Shown here: piece by piece, positions 9,852 to 18,987 of the stretch
Numbering within the stretch: the first letter of the stretch is position 1
Layout: the number at the start of each line of letters is the position of its first letter
From: Lentzea nigeriaca
GTDB lineage: Bacteria > Actinomycetota > Actinomycetes > Mycobacteriales > Pseudonocardiaceae
Length of the DNA: 64,000 bases
Reading direction: 5' to 3'
NCBI RefSeq assembly: GCF_016907955.1
Contig: NZ_JAFBCX010000001.1
Span: 1,054,001 to 1,118,000 of the forward strand
The notes under the pieces: model-generated
What the model was told of the DNA's origin: nothing
Databases searched by the model: none
Seen by the model: the letters and a program-made list of their open reading frames with translations, nothing else
Made by a program: the position numbers and the translations under genes

Positions 9852-9882
9852 GGCCTCTGGGGTTCGTCCCCGGGGGCCTTTT
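9852..9882 (+). terminator. Intrinsic terminator after prcA
   Basis: GGCCTCTGGGG pairs with CCCCGGGGGCC (11 pairs including G-T wobbles) around a TTCGT loop and is followed by TTTT. It begins 19 bp after the prcA stop and probably ends the proteasome operon. The remaining bases to 9970 show no gene. Confidence 0.75.
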
Positions 9883-9970
9883 GCTTCGGGCGCGTGCGCC
9901 GGGTGCGTTGGGCTTGCGCTTGCGTGGATGGCCCTGAATGCGAAAGCTTGCTCGGCTTCGCCTTCGCTGA

Positions 9971-10600
9971 TCAGGTTGCGCAGGCGACCAGCAGTGCGGT
10001 CAGTTCTGCCGGCTTGCTCAGCTGGGGGCAGTGGCCTGCGGCCAGCTCCACCGGTGCTGCGCCGAGGCGGTCGGCTACCACTCGGCGCATGAACTCCGGG
10101 GTGAAGAAGCGGTCCTCTGTGCACAGGATGAAGTGCGTTGGGATCGCTGGCATTGCGTTGAGGGGCCACGGCTTCGCCATGACGGTTTCGGACATGCCCC
10201 GTTCGCGTTCTTGCGACTCCGCGGCCAGGTCGGGTGGGACATCGTGCCAGAACTGGTCTTCCAGGCCGCTGTCCGTGTAGCCCGTGTTCGTCCACCAGTC
10301 GGCTGGGGGCTCGCCTGGGCGCGGGAGCATGGCCGTCACCAGGATCAGGGCTTTGGCGTTGATCTGGTCGGCCACCAGTGGGGCAACGAAGCCACCGAAG
10401 GAGTGGCCCACGACCACCACGTCCGAAGTGGACGGCAGGGCGTCGATCGCCGCGGAGGCCCAGTCGGTCAGGTCCTTCGACTCGTCGGTGGGGAGGTCGG
10501 GGGCGATCGCGGTGTGGCCCTTGGCTTGCAGGGCTTCTGCTACCAGGTGCCATGACCAGCCCGAGTCGCCCGCGCCGTGCGCTATCGCGAAGGTTGTCAC
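9971..10600 (-). CDS. Alpha/beta hydrolase family protein
   Basis: 209 residues, a small alpha/beta hydrolase. The oxyanion region is HGAGDSGWSWH, the nucleophile elbow is GHSFGG, an acidic residue follows the late strand in ILCTEDRFF, and the His is in AAGHCPQLS. The layout matches plant methylesterase/hydroxynitrile-lyase-like bacterial esterases. The native substrate is unknown. It ends antisense close to the prcA terminator, and neighbours a small protein on the same strand 30 bp upstream. Confidence 0.85.
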   Translation of the reverse strand: MTTFAIAHGAGDSGWSWHLVAEALQAKGHTAIAPDLPTDESKDLTDWASAAIDALPSTSDVVVVGHSFGGFVAPLVADQINAKALILVTAMLPRPGEPPADWWTNTGYTDSGLEDQFWHDVPPDLAAESQERERGMSETVMAKPWPLNAMPAIPTHFILCTEDRFFTPEFMRRVVADRLGAAPVELAAGHCPQLSKPAELTALLVACAT

Positions 10601-10630
10601 GGTGGCACCCTAACGGCGTGTGCTGGTGGT

Positions 10631-10990
10631 TTACCTGAATTCGTGCACGACCTCGATCTGGCCGACGATGTGGGTGTTGAACTCGTCCAGTTCCTCGGCG
10701 GGGACCCACAGTTCCAGGATGGTGTTGCCGCCCGCCTGCTGGACCGGGTAGCGCTGGAGGAAGTCGGACTCCACGTGGAACCTGGTCACGTAGCCCACGC
10801 CGCTGTGCGGGACGTTCCAGTCTCGGGCGATCTTGATGGCGTAGTCCTCGTTGAGGACGGGGTAGAAGATCGGCTGGTCTGGGAGGCGGGGTGGCCAGGC
10901 GCGCCAGCCGGACTGGCTGACCAGTTCCAGTTCCTCCGGGCCGGTGGGGCGCCACAGCACTGTGACCGGGGTTGCCTCGTCGTGAACCAC
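10631..10990 (-). CDS. Conserved hypothetical protein of the type often labelled ADP-ribosylation/crystallin J1
   Basis: 119 residues with no catalytic motif I can assign. The blocks RPTGPEELELV, WRAWPPRLPDQPIFYPVL, YVTRFHV and LWVPAEELDEFN recur in a widespread actinobacterial family whose database label is ADP-ribosylation/crystallin J1. That label is inherited and is not backed by visible ADP-ribosylglycohydrolase residues. It may be transcribed together with the downstream alpha/beta hydrolase. Confidence 0.7.
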   Translation of the reverse strand: MVHDEATPVTVLWRPTGPEELELVSQSGWRAWPPRLPDQPIFYPVLNEDYAIKIARDWNVPHSGVGYVTRFHVESDFLQRYPVQQAGGNTILELWVPAEELDEFNTHIVGQIEVVHEFR

Positions 10991-11259
10991 TTGCGGCCCT
11001 TCGTGATCAGGTGGGCTGTCATCCTCGCACGAGGCCGGCCTCGCAGTGTTGCAGGCCGTTCAGGGTGGAACACCGGTGTGAGGGAACCTCGTTCACACAG
11101 TGGTTATGTCTCTGGCAAACGGTGATGCCCAAACCCGCGTGCGAGCTGGGCGGCGATCAGGAACCCTTGAGGTTGCAACGACCAGGCGGAAGCGTGTTTG
11201 GGGGAGACGTGGTCGGGGCCGGGCGAGTGAGTTTGCTGGGGGCGCCGGGGCGTCCTGCG
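10991..11259. other. Intergenic region, no gene seen
   Basis: This 269-bp stretch separates the divergent hypothetical protein and acetyltransferase genes. It contains a perfect 14-bp palindrome CGAGGCCGGCCTCG at 11030-11043, which could be an operator or a hairpin. No -35/-10 pair is convincing. In-frame GTG codons at 11227 and 11275 mean the acetyltransferase start could move by a few codons. Confidence 0.4.
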
Positions 11260-11814
11260 GTGACCGGCGAGCGGGTGGCGGTCAGGGACTACGAGACGGC
11301 GGACGAGGCGTCGTGGTTGCGGTGCCGGGTGCTGGCGTTGCTCGCGACGAGCAGCTACGACGATGTGTGGCCGGTAAAGCGCAGGGCCGATCTCGAGTTG
11401 GTGGCGCCGGGTGGCGGCGGGATCGTAGGACTGCTCGACGTGTCGGTGCCGGATGTCAACGCTGTCATCGAGACCGTGGCCGTGCACCCGGACCATCAGC
11501 GACGGGGTGTCGCGACCGCTCTGCTCGGTGAGGCGGTGCGGCGGCTGGAGCGGTGTGGGGTGCGGACGCTGGAGGTCTCGGTTCGTGAGGACGAACCGGT
11601 GCTGAGATGGTTGGCGCGCAACGGGTTCGCGGAGGCTTCGCGTTCTCTGCACGTGTACGCGTCGGAGGACGAGGTCGGCACGGTGCTGAACGCCAAGTAC
11701 GGGCTGACGCCGGTGGGGGCGTTCCTGCACGCCAGGATCGAGCGGGAGGCCGAGCTGCGGCGACGGTTCGAGCGCGTGCACGTGTGCCGCGGGATGAACA
11801 GGGTGCTGGGTTAG
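11260..11814 (+). CDS. GNAT family N-acetyltransferase
   Basis: About 184 residues. The acetyl-CoA binding signature is clear: IETVAVHPDHQRRGVATALL gives the beta4 strand and the Q/RxxGxG/A pyrophosphate loop, and the following helix and LRWLARNGF motif are standard GNAT. The start is uncertain: GTG codons at 11227, 11260 and 11275 all precede the first conserved strand (VRDYETADEASW), and the longer extension to 10972 is not supported. A C-terminal extension of about 60 residues after the GNAT core is unusual and unassigned. The substrate is unknown. Confidence 0.8.
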   Translation: MTGERVAVRDYETADEASWLRCRVLALLATSSYDDVWPVKRRADLELVAPGGGGIVGLLDVSVPDVNAVIETVAVHPDHQRRGVATALLGEAVRRLERCGVRTLEVSVREDEPVLRWLARNGFAEASRSLHVYASEDEVGTVLNAKYGLTPVGAFLHARIEREAELRRRFERVHVCRGMNRVLG

Positions 11815-11820
11815 GCGCTG

Positions 11821-12213
11821 ATGCCGGTCAGCCGGGCGATGGTGGCGGTGCTCGCGGACCGGACCGGGTGCGGGAGCTGCTGGAGGCGACCCGGCACGGA
11901 GACGCGTGTCCGCAGCACCTGCTGGTGCCTGCCGATGATCCGGAGTCGTTCGTGGTGATCGAGGTCGGCTGGCAGTGCCCGTCCCCGGTGGGGGCCGATC
12001 TGGGGCCGCTGCTCGTGGGGCTCGCCCAGGAGGGGCGGATGGCGGTCGACGACCTCCCCCTGGTGTGGGAGGAGGTCATCGACGCCTACCTCGAAGGATT
12101 GCGGCTGGAAGGCCGTGCGGTGTCACGTGATCAGGTCGTGCTGGGCTGTGACGGGTCGCTGGCGCTGCGCGTTCCACTCGGCACCCGAGTACCTCGTGGA
12201 ACGCGCCATCGCG
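11821..12213 (+). pseudogene. Decayed aminoglycoside-phosphotransferase-family gene (C-terminal lobe only)
   Basis: Three reading frames together rebuild the C-terminal lobe of an APH-family kinase. MPVSRAMVAVLADR is read from 11821; after a shift near 11860, VRELLEATRHGDACPQHLLV runs on to VLGCDGSLALR in another frame; a further shift near 12165 continues as [16 protein letters not shown]. The HGDxxPxN catalytic loop is HGDACPQH, so the Asn is lost, and the expected metal-binding Asp region reads VVIEVGW. The N-terminal ATP-binding lobe is missing altogether. It is squeezed between a GNAT gene and the end of glpD. The gene is inferred to be non-functional; both frameshifts should be checked against raw reads. 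Confidence 0.65.
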
Positions 12214-13746
12214 CTAGGAGGCGAGCAGCTCCGAGACGCGCGTGCGGACCTCGGGCGAGTCCAGGCCGCGGACCATCACGGTGGTGCGGCGGCGCAGCAC
12301 GTCGTCCACTTCGGACGCCCACTCGGTGCGGCGCGCGTGCTCGACCTGCGCCCAGATGTCCGGACCGCCCGGGTGGACGCGCTCGAGCAGGGCCGGGTTC
12401 TCCAGGCCGAGGGCCACGACCTCGTGCGACGTCGTGCCGTAGTGCGTGGCGAGGTGGCGGACCACGTCGTCGGGCAGCGCGTCCCACGCGGTGTGCAGCA
12501 CGTCGCCGACCGTGTCGGGCTGGGCCGATCCGGGCAGCGCCACGCCGTCCAGCGGGCCGTCGAACGTGCGGCCGAGCTCGGTGTTCACGCGGGCCAGCAC
12601 CGTGGCGCCGATCTTGCGGAACGTCGTCCACTTGCCGCCGGCCACGCTGATCATGCCGCCGGAGCCCGCGGTGATCACGGTCTCGCGCTTGGCGTGCGAG
12701 GTGTCGCCGGGACCGCCGGGCAGGACGCGCAGGCCCGCGAACGTGTAGGCGATGCGCGAGCGGTCCAGGCCGGTCACCGCGACGCCCGCCTCGGACAGGA
12801 TCTGGTCGACATCGGCCTCGGTGCAGGCGACCTTCGCCGGGTCGCCCTCGTACGCCTCGTCCGTGGTGCCCAGCAACAGGTGGCCCTCCCACGGGATCGC
12901 GAACGACACGCGCACGTCGTCGACCGGGATCGTCAGCGCGGCCTTCCACTCCGACGAGGTCCGCAGCACGAGGTGCGAGCCCTTCGAGAGGCGGATCGAC
13001 GGGTCGGCGGACGGGTCCTCCATGCGCCGCAGCACGTCGAGCCACGGGCCGGTGGCGTTCACGACGACGCGAGCGTCGACGCCGAACTCGCCGAGCGAGT
13101 CCTTCAGGTCGACGCCGGTCACCTTCGCGCCGGTCTTGCGCAGGCCCACGACCGAGATGTGGTTGAGCAGCACGGCACCGGCCTCGGCGGCGGCGCGCGC
13201 GGCGGTGATCGCCACGCGGCTGTCGTTCATCTGGTGGTCGTAGTACATCGCGGCACCGCGCAGACCGTCGGCGCGCAGGTCAGGCACCCACTCAGCTGCC
13301 CTGCGCGCCGACAGGACCTTCCCCATGCCGTCGCCGAAGCCCGACAGCGCGGAGTACAGCGTCACGCCCGCACCCAGCACGAACCGGCTGTGCGGGCCTC
13401 CCTTGTAGACGGGGACGAGGAACGGCAGCGGGCGCACCAGGTGCGGGGCCAGGCGGTCGCCCAGGGCCCGGCGTTCCTTGTGGTTCTCGTGCACCATCGG
13501 CACGGCCGACGGGCCCATCGCGAGGTAGCGCAGGCCGCCGTGGACCAGCTTCGACGACGCGGACGACGTCGCGCCCGCGAAGTCACCGCTCTCGACCAGC
13601 GCGACGCGGAGGCCGGAGCGGGCCGCGGCCCACGTCGTCGCGATGCCCAGGATGCCGCCGCCGATCACGACGACGTCGAACCTGCCGTGCTGGAGCTCTT
13701 CGCGAGCCCGGTCCCGCTGGGAAAGGCCAAAAGAAGGATCAGTCAT
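12214..13746 (-). CDS. glpD: Glycerol-3-phosphate dehydrogenase (FAD)
   Basis: 510 residues. The N-terminal Rossmann motif [21 protein letters not shown] binds FAD, and [12 protein letters not shown] is the signature of the GlpD family; the C-terminal helical domain that caps the active site is present. The enzyme oxidises sn-glycerol-3-phosphate to dihydroxyacetone phosphate at the membrane, passing electrons to the quinone pool. The start codon lies within the end of glpK (8-bp overlap), so the two are translated together. No Cys-rich GlpC-like subunit is nearby, consistent with the aerobic enzyme. Confidence 0.95.
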   Translation of the reverse strand: MTDPSFGLSQRDRAREELQHGRFDVVVIGGGILGIATTWAAARSGLRVALVESGDFAGATSSASSKLVHGGLRYLAMGPSAVPMVHENHKERRALGDRLAPHLVRPLPFLVPVYKGGPHSRFVLGAGVTLYSALSGFGDGMGKVLSARRAAEWVPDLRADGLRGAAMYYDHQMNDSRVAITAARAAAEAGAVLLNHISVVGLRKTGAKVTGVDLKDSLGEFGVDARVVVNATGPWLDVLRRMEDPSADPSIRLSKGSHLVLRTSSEWKAALTIPVDDVRVSFAIPWEGHLLLGTTDEAYEGDPAKVACTEADVDQILSEAGVAVTGLDRSRIAYTFAGLRVLPGGPGDTSHAKRETVITAGSGGMISVAGGKWTTFRKIGATVLARVNTELGRTFDGPLDGVALPGSAQPDTVGDVLHTAWDALPDDVVRHLATHYGTTSHEVVALGLENPALLERVHPGGPDIWAQVEHARRTEWASEVDDVLRRRTTVMVRGLDSPEVRTRVSELLAS

Positions 13747-15208
13747 CGTCCTCGTCCATCCACCCGACGGTCCGCTCGACCGCCTTCTTCCACTTCCGGT
13801 AGCCCTTGTCGCGGGCTGCCGGGTCCATCGACGGCTCCCATTCGGCCGCCTTGTGCCAGTTGGCTTTCAGCGCCTCGATCGACGGCCAGTAGCCCACCGC
13901 CAGACCGGCCGCGTACGCCGCGCCGAGGCACGTCGTCTCGGCCACGATCGGGCGCACCACCGGCACGTCGAGCACGTCCGAGAGGAACTGCATGAGCAGG
14001 TTGTTGGCTGTCATTCCGCCGTCTACCCGCAACGTCGTGAGGTCGACGCCGGAGTCGGCGTTCATCGCGTCCACGACCTCACGCGTCTGCCACGCGGAGG
14101 CCTCCAGCACGGCCCGTGCGAGGTGCCCGCGCGAGATGTAGCCCGTCAGGCCCGCGATCACGCCGCGCGCGTCGCTTCGCCAGTGCGGCGCGAAAAGCCC
14201 GGAGAACGCCGGCACGAAGTACGCGCCGCCGTTGTCGTCGACCGTGCGGGCGAGCGTCTCGATCTCCGCCGCCGACGAGATCAGGCCGACCTTGTCGCGG
14301 AACCACTGCACCAGTGCGCCCGTCACGGCGACCGCGCCCTCCAGCGCGTACGCGGCGGGCTCGTCGCCGATCTTGTAGCCGACGGTGGTCAGGAGCCCGT
14401 TCTGCGAGCGCACCGGCTGGTCACCGGTGTTGATCAGCAGGAACGCGCCGGTGCCGTACGTGCACTTGCCTTCTCCGGGCGTGAAGCAGGTCTGGCCGAA
14501 CAGCGCGGCCTGCTGGTCGCCGAGCGCCGACGCGACGGGCACGCCCTCGTACGTGCCGTAGACCTCGGAGGAGGACCGGATCTCGGGCAGCATCGCGAGC
14601 GGGACGTCCATCGCGGACACCGGCTCGGGGTCCCAGTCGAGGGTCTCCAGGTTCATCAGCATGGTGCGCGACGCGTTCGTCACGTCGGTGACGTGGCGGC
14701 CGGTCAGGTTCCAGATCAGCCAGGTGTCCATGGTGCCGAACAGGACCTCGCCGCGTTCGGCCTTGGCGCGAAGGCCCTCGACGTTGTCGAGCAGCCACCG
14801 CAGCTTCGGGCCGGAGAAGTAGGTGGCGAGCGGCAGGCCGCTGCGTTCGCGGAACCGGTCCTGGTCGCCCAGCTGCTTGATCAGCGCGTCGGTGCGCGTG
14901 TCCTGCCAGACGATCGCGTTGTGCACGGGCTCGCCGGTCCGGCGGTCCCAGACGACCGTCGTCTCGCGCTGGTTCGTGATGCCGAACGCGGCGATGTCGG
15001 CGTGCGTGAGAGAGGCCTTGGCCAGGGCGTCGCGCACGACGGCCTGCACGTTCGTCCAGATCTCGGTCGCGTCGTGTTCCACCCAGCCGGGCTTGGGGAA
15101 GATCTGCCGGTGTTCGCGCTGGGCGACCGACACGATCCCGCCTGACTGGTCGAACACGATGCACCGGGACGACGTCGTGCCCTGGTCGATCGCAGCGATG
15201 TAGCTCAC
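13739..15208 (-). CDS. glpK: Glycerol kinase
   Basis: 489 residues, an FGGY-family kinase that phosphorylates glycerol to glycerol-3-phosphate. [15 protein letters not shown] is the N-terminal phosphate loop; [19 protein letters not shown] and VWQDTRTD are glycerol-kinase-specific blocks, and [17 protein letters not shown] marks the C-terminal ATPase half. GTG at 15208 is preferred to the upstream ATG at 15238, because conserved residues start at SYIAAIDQG, an AGAGGTG sequence lies just upstream, and the ATG at 15238 overlaps the putative operator. It is the first gene of a glpK-glpD operon. No glpF facilitator is encoded between regulator and kinase. Confidence 0.96.
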   Translation of the reverse strand: MSYIAAIDQGTTSSRCIVFDQSGGIVSVAQREHRQIFPKPGWVEHDATEIWTNVQAVVRDALAKASLTHADIAAFGITNQRETTVVWDRRTGEPVHNAIVWQDTRTDALIKQLGDQDRFRERSGLPLATYFSGPKLRWLLDNVEGLRAKAERGEVLFGTMDTWLIWNLTGRHVTDVTNASRTMLMNLETLDWDPEPVSAMDVPLAMLPEIRSSSEVYGTYEGVPVASALGDQQAALFGQTCFTPGEGKCTYGTGAFLLINTGDQPVRSQNGLLTTVGYKIGDEPAAYALEGAVAVTGALVQWFRDKVGLISSAAEIETLARTVDDNGGAYFVPAFSGLFAPHWRSDARGVIAGLTGYISRGHLARAVLEASAWQTREVVDAMNADSGVDLTTLRVDGGMTANNLLMQFLSDVLDVPVVRPIVAETTCLGAAYAAGLAVGYWPSIEALKANWHKAAEWEPSMDPAARDKGYRKWKKAVERTVGWMDEDDD

Positions 15209-15230
15209 CCGTCTGCACCTCTCTGTGCCA

Positions 15231-15245
15231 TTCGACATTGTCGAA
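15231..15245. promoter_or_regulatory. Palindromic operator upstream of glpK
   Basis: TTCGACATTGTCGAA is a 7+1+7 perfect palindrome ending 23 bases before the glpK start. The same sequence, in reverse orientation, lies at 16037-16051 exactly the same distance from the start of the IclR-type gene. The pair of matching sites beside regulator and target strongly suggests binding by that IclR protein; binding itself is inferred. Confidence 0.8.
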
Positions 15246-15258
15246 CGGTGACAGGCTA

Positions 15259-16014
15259 CTACCAGGAGAGCCCTCCGAGCTCCCTGGAAACACTGCGAGC
15301 TGCCTCACGTACGTAGGACACGAGTTCGAGCCGTGGCGGCTGATCGGGTGACTCGCACAGCCGCTCGACCGGTCCGGAGATGCCGACGGCGCCCACGACG
15401 ACGCCGCGCTTGTCGCGGATCGGAGCGGCGACCGAGGCCTCGCCCGCGACGAGTTCGTGCAGGTCGTAGGCCCAGTCACGGTCGCGGACGTCGTTCAGCT
15501 GCGTGTGCAGGGCGTCGTCGGTGAGCGTGTGCCGGGTGAACCGCTGCAGCTCGCCGTCCGGCCACTCGCCGAAGGCGACCAGCACCTTGCCGAGCGCGGT
15601 CGCGTGCCACGGCAGCAGCGCGCCGGTGTCGAGGGCCTGCCGGCTGTTGTCCGGCCGGAACACGTGATGCACCACGAGCACGTGCTTGCCGTGCATCACG
15701 CCGATGCGTACCGCCTCGCGCGCACGCATCGCCAGCGTGTCCGACCAGTTCAACGCCTTGGCGCGCAGCTCGTTGCCGTCGAGGTAGCTCGTGCCGATCT
15801 GGAACAGGGCGGCGCCCAGGCGGTACTTGCCGCCCTCCACCTCCTGCTCGACGAACCCGACCTCCTGCAACGTCCGCAGGATGCCGTGCACGGTCGGTTT
15901 GGCCAGGTCGAGCGCACGGGAGATCTCGCCGACGCTCAGCTGGTGGGCGCCGCCGTGAGCGAGCAGCTTCAGGACCTCCGCTGCTCGCTGAATGGACTGG
16001 ATGGGGCCGGGCAC
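15259..16014 (-). CDS. IclR-family regulator of glycerol catabolism (GylR-like)
   Basis: 251 residues. The winged HTH is at residues 1-70 ([13 protein letters not shown], then the recognition helix near [14 protein letters not shown]), followed by the IclR effector domain with [14 protein letters not shown] and the conserved [11 protein letters not shown] segment. Its position directly before glpK-glpD, and the operators in front of both itself and glpK, match Streptomyces GylR, which represses the glycerol operon until glycerol-3-phosphate is present. It probably represses its own gene too. The effector is assumed by analogy. Confidence 0.88.
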   Translation of the reverse strand: MPGPIQSIQRAAEVLKLLAHGGAHQLSVGEISRALDLAKPTVHGILRTLQEVGFVEQEVEGGKYRLGAALFQIGTSYLDGNELRAKALNWSDTLAMRAREAVRIGVMHGKHVLVVHHVFRPDNSRQALDTGALLPWHATALGKVLVAFGEWPDGELQRFTRHTLTDDALHTQLNDVRDRDWAYDLHELVAGEASVAAPIRDKRGVVVGAVGISGPVERLCESPDQPPRLELVSYVREAARSVSRELGGLSW

Positions 16015-16036
16015 AGACGCACTCTACCTGCGGTCG

Positions 16037-16051
16037 TTCGACAATGTCGAA
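16037..16051. promoter_or_regulatory. Palindromic operator upstream of the IclR-type gene
   Basis: TTCGACAATGTCGAA is the reverse complement of the glpK-side site and is also placed 23 bases before the start codon. The shared core extends two bases further (CG) on one side. It is likely to be the autoregulatory site of the IclR protein. Confidence 0.8.
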
Positions 16052-16115
16052 CACCCAAGAGTACGCGGGGAGCTTTCGTACTCCAGGAGCGGACGAAAGG
16101 GCCCCGCGTGGCGTC

Positions 16116-17516
16116 TCAGGGGCGGTAGATGCCGAGAGCGGCGGGGCGGGAGCGGAAGGAGAAGTGGGTGGCCCTCTCTCGTACCTCGCCATCTGTCGCG
16201 ATGGACACGGGCGCACCGTGCACCTCGACGTTCAACGAGGCGACCTCGAGATGCCGGTACGTGCGCGAGTGCTCCAACGCCCCGAGCAACGCGCCCAGGA
16301 AGAACCTCGTCCGTGAGAACTGCCGGTCCGCCCGCACGTACCGCACGTCGAGCAGCCCGTCGTCCAGCCGCGGCCGCATCGTCGGCGCGAACCCCTTCGG
16401 CCGGTACGGCCCGTTGCCCACGAACAGCAGCCACACCAGGTGCTTGTCGCCGTCGATGGTCATCTCCAGCGGCTTGGCGCGCTGCAGCACGCGGCCCAGC
16501 GCGATCGCCGCCGCGGGCCACTTGCCCCAGCGCTTCTGAAGCTTCTCCCGGATCCGCACCATGTCCGGGTAGCCCCCGAGACTGGCGGTGTTGACGAACC
16601 ACCGCCCGTTGACCTGCGCCAGGTCGACCCGCACACCGACACCGTCCGCGACCGCCTGCGCCGTGTCGTGCAGACCCGTGATGCCCACATCGCGCGCGAA
16701 GTGGTTCAACGTGCCAGAGGGGATGAGCACGAGCGGTAGGTCGCGCTCGGCAGCGATCGCGGCCACGGCGGCAACGGTGCCATCGCCACCGGCGACACCC
16801 AGCGCTTTCGCCTCCGGCAGCGAGTCCAGCTCCTCGATCGGCAGGATCTGCGCCTTCGGCCACTCCTCGGCGATCTGCGGCGTCGGATCCGGGCCGATGC
16901 CCGAGTGCGGGTTCACCACCACGACCAGCCCGTCGCCCTCCTGCAGCGACGTGAGGTCGGCGTGCTCGTAGGCCGACGCGGGCTCGTTCACGCCGAGGGG
17001 CCACCACCGGCGAGTCAGGAAGGCGGCGCCCACACCCACCGCCGCACCCGCCGCGACGTCCGTCGGCCAATGCACGCCCGTGTGGACGCGTGAATAGGCC
17101 ACGGCAGCCGCGATCGGTGCCACCACCGCGCCTGCTTTGGGTGATTCCAGGGCCACCGCCGTGGCGAAAGCGGCGGCTGACGCGGAGTGACCGGACGGAA
17201 ACGACGACGATGTCGGCCGGCGCGACAAGCGGCGTTCCACGGCGAGCAGATCAGCGGCGGGCCGCCGTCGCGGAAAAAGTGACTTGCCGACCAGGTTTGC
17301 GCTGGCAGAGGCCCCTGCGATGGCCGCGACACCCCGCAGCGCACCCCGCCGGAACGAGCCTTTCCCAGTTGCCAGAATGGCCGCGATGACGAACCACAGC
17401 AGACTGTGGTTGGCGGCTTTCGAAAGCCTCTTCAAACCCCTGTCCAGCCTGCTCGGAGGCAGTCCGGCGGAGGAGCTCATGAGCTTCTTGTCGAGAGCGC
17501 TGACCCGTTTCCACAC
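16116..17516 (-). CDS. PAP2 phosphatase-lipid kinase fusion protein
   Basis: About 466 residues. The N-terminal half is a PAP2-type phosphatase with membrane helices and motifs SFPSGHSASA and SRVHTGVHWPTDV, which carry the catalytic His pair, preceded by the first motif around KSLFPRRRP. The C-terminal half is a diacylglycerol/sphingosine kinase catalytic domain with VNPHSG, GVAGGDGTVAA and IPSGTLNHFARD. The combination suggests turnover of phosphatidate-like or polyprenyl phosphate lipids at the membrane. The longest reading frame starts with TTG at 17537; GTG at 17516 is chosen because the usual family start is near VSALDKKL, and ATG at 17480 is also possible. It is divergent from pafA. Confidence 0.88.
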   Translation of the reverse strand: MWKRVSALDKKLMSSSAGLPPSRLDRGLKRLSKAANHSLLWFVIAAILATGKGSFRRGALRGVAAIAGASASANLVGKSLFPRRRPAADLLAVERRLSRRPTSSSFPSGHSASAAAFATAVALESPKAGAVVAPIAAAVAYSRVHTGVHWPTDVAAGAAVGVGAAFLTRRWWPLGVNEPASAYEHADLTSLQEGDGLVVVVNPHSGIGPDPTPQIAEEWPKAQILPIEELDSLPEAKALGVAGGDGTVAAVAAIAAERDLPLVLIPSGTLNHFARDVGITGLHDTAQAVADGVGVRVDLAQVNGRWFVNTASLGGYPDMVRIREKLQKRWGKWPAAAIALGRVLQRAKPLEMTIDGDKHLVWLLFVGNGPYRPKGFAPTMRPRLDDGLLDVRYVRADRQFSRTRFFLGALLGALEHSRTYRHLEVASLNVEVHGAPVSIATDGEVRERATHFSFRSRPAALGIYRP

Positions 17517-17596
17517 CCCACCGACACTAAACCGCAACCGGCGTGCCGCCCGAACGGATCACCCTTCTCCGCCTACAAGTCGCCTACTGTTGAGGT

Positions 17597-18955
17597 ATGC
17601 AGCGGCGGATCTTCGGCATTGAGACAGAGTTCGGGGTGACGTGCACCTTCCACGGGCAGCGTCGACTCTCCCCGGACGAGGTCGCGCGGTACTTGTTCCG
17701 CCGGGTCGTGTCGTGGGGGCGTTCCTCGAACGTCTTCCTGCGCAACGGTTCTCGGCTCTACCTGGACGTCGGCTCACACCCGGAGTACGCCACGGCCGAG
17801 TGCGACGACCTGGCCCAGCTGGTCACCCACGACAAGGCGGGCGAGCGGATCCTCGAGGACCTCCTCGTCGACGCCGAACGGAGACTGGCCGACGAGGGCA
17901 TCGGCGGCGACATCTTCCTGTTCAAGAACAACACCGACTCCGCGGGCAACTCCTACGGCTGCCACGAGAACTACCTGGTCGCACGGGCCGGCGAGTTCTC
18001 CCGCATCGCCGACGTCCTGCTGCCGTTCCTCGTCACGCGCCAGCTGATCTGCGGCGCGGGCAAGGTCCTGCAGACCCCGCGCGGCGCCGTGTACTGCCTC
18101 TCCCAGCGCGCCGAGCACATCTGGGAGGGCGTGTCGTCCGCGACCACGCGGTCCCGCCCGATCATCAACACCCGCGACGAGCCGCACGCCGACGCCGAGC
18201 GCTACCGGCGCCTGCACGTCATCGTCGGCGACTCGAACATGTCCGAGGTGACGACGCTGCTCAAGGTGGGCAGCGCCAACCTCGTCCTGGAGATGATCGA
18301 GCAGGGCGTCCAGTTCCGCGACTTCTCCCTGGACAACCCGATCCGCGCCATCCGCGAGATCTCCCACGACCTGACGGGCCGTCGCACCGTCCGGCTGGCG
18401 GGCGGCAAGGAGGCCTCGGCGCTCGACATCCAGCGCGAGTACTACGAGAAGGCCGTCGAGCACGTGGCCAAGCGCTCGCCGGACCCGATGGCGCAGCGCG
18501 TCCTCGAACTGTGGGGTCGCACCCTGGACGCCGTCGAGTCGCAGGACCTGACGAAGATCGACCGCGAGATCGACTGGGCCATCAAGAACCGCCTGATGGA
18601 GCGGTACATGGCCAAGCACAACATGGACCTGTCCAACCCGCGCATCGCCCAGCTGGACCTCGCCTACCACGACATCCGCCGCGGCCGGGGCGTGTTCGAC
18701 CTGCTGCAGCGCAAGGGCCAGGTCGAGCGCGTGACCGACGACGGCGAGATCGAGGCCGCCAAGGACACCCCGCCGCAGACCACGCGGGCCAAGCTGCGCG
18801 GTGACTTCATCGCCGCCGCGCAGGCCGCCGGGCGTGACTTCACCGTCGACTGGGTGCACCTGAAGCTGAACGACCAGGCCCAGCGGACCGTGCTGTGCAA
18901 GGACCCGTTCCGCGCGGTGGACGAACGCGTGGAAAGGCTCATTTCGTCGCTTTAG
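17597..18955 (+). CDS. pafA: Pup-protein ligase
   Basis: 452 residues, the expected length. PafA uses ATP to phosphorylate the C-terminal Glu of Pup and joins it to substrate lysines. FGIETEFGV carries the Mg/ATP glutamates (E9, E11), and [30 protein letters not shown] and [17 protein letters not shown] are the blocks shared with Dop; the Dop-loop is absent, separating it from its paralogue at 6.4 kb. It sits apart from dop-pup-prcBA, with 7.8 kb of unrelated genes between. A GAGGT at 17592-17596 directly precedes the ATG. Confidence 0.97.
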   Translation: MQRRIFGIETEFGVTCTFHGQRRLSPDEVARYLFRRVVSWGRSSNVFLRNGSRLYLDVGSHPEYATAECDDLAQLVTHDKAGERILEDLLVDAERRLADEGIGGDIFLFKNNTDSAGNSYGCHENYLVARAGEFSRIADVLLPFLVTRQLICGAGKVLQTPRGAVYCLSQRAEHIWEGVSSATTRSRPIINTRDEPHADAERYRRLHVIVGDSNMSEVTTLLKVGSANLVLEMIEQGVQFRDFSLDNPIRAIREISHDLTGRRTVRLAGGKEASALDIQREYYEKAVEHVAKRSPDPMAQRVLELWGRTLDAVESQDLTKIDREIDWAIKNRLMERYMAKHNMDLSNPRIAQLDLAYHDIRRGRGVFDLLQRKGQVERVTDDGEIEAAKDTPPQTTRAKLRGDFIAAAQAAGRDFTVDWVHLKLNDQAQRTVLCKDPFRAVDERVERLISSL

Positions 18956-18987
18956 GCGCTTCACCGGAACTGGCAGAGTGCCGTCGC

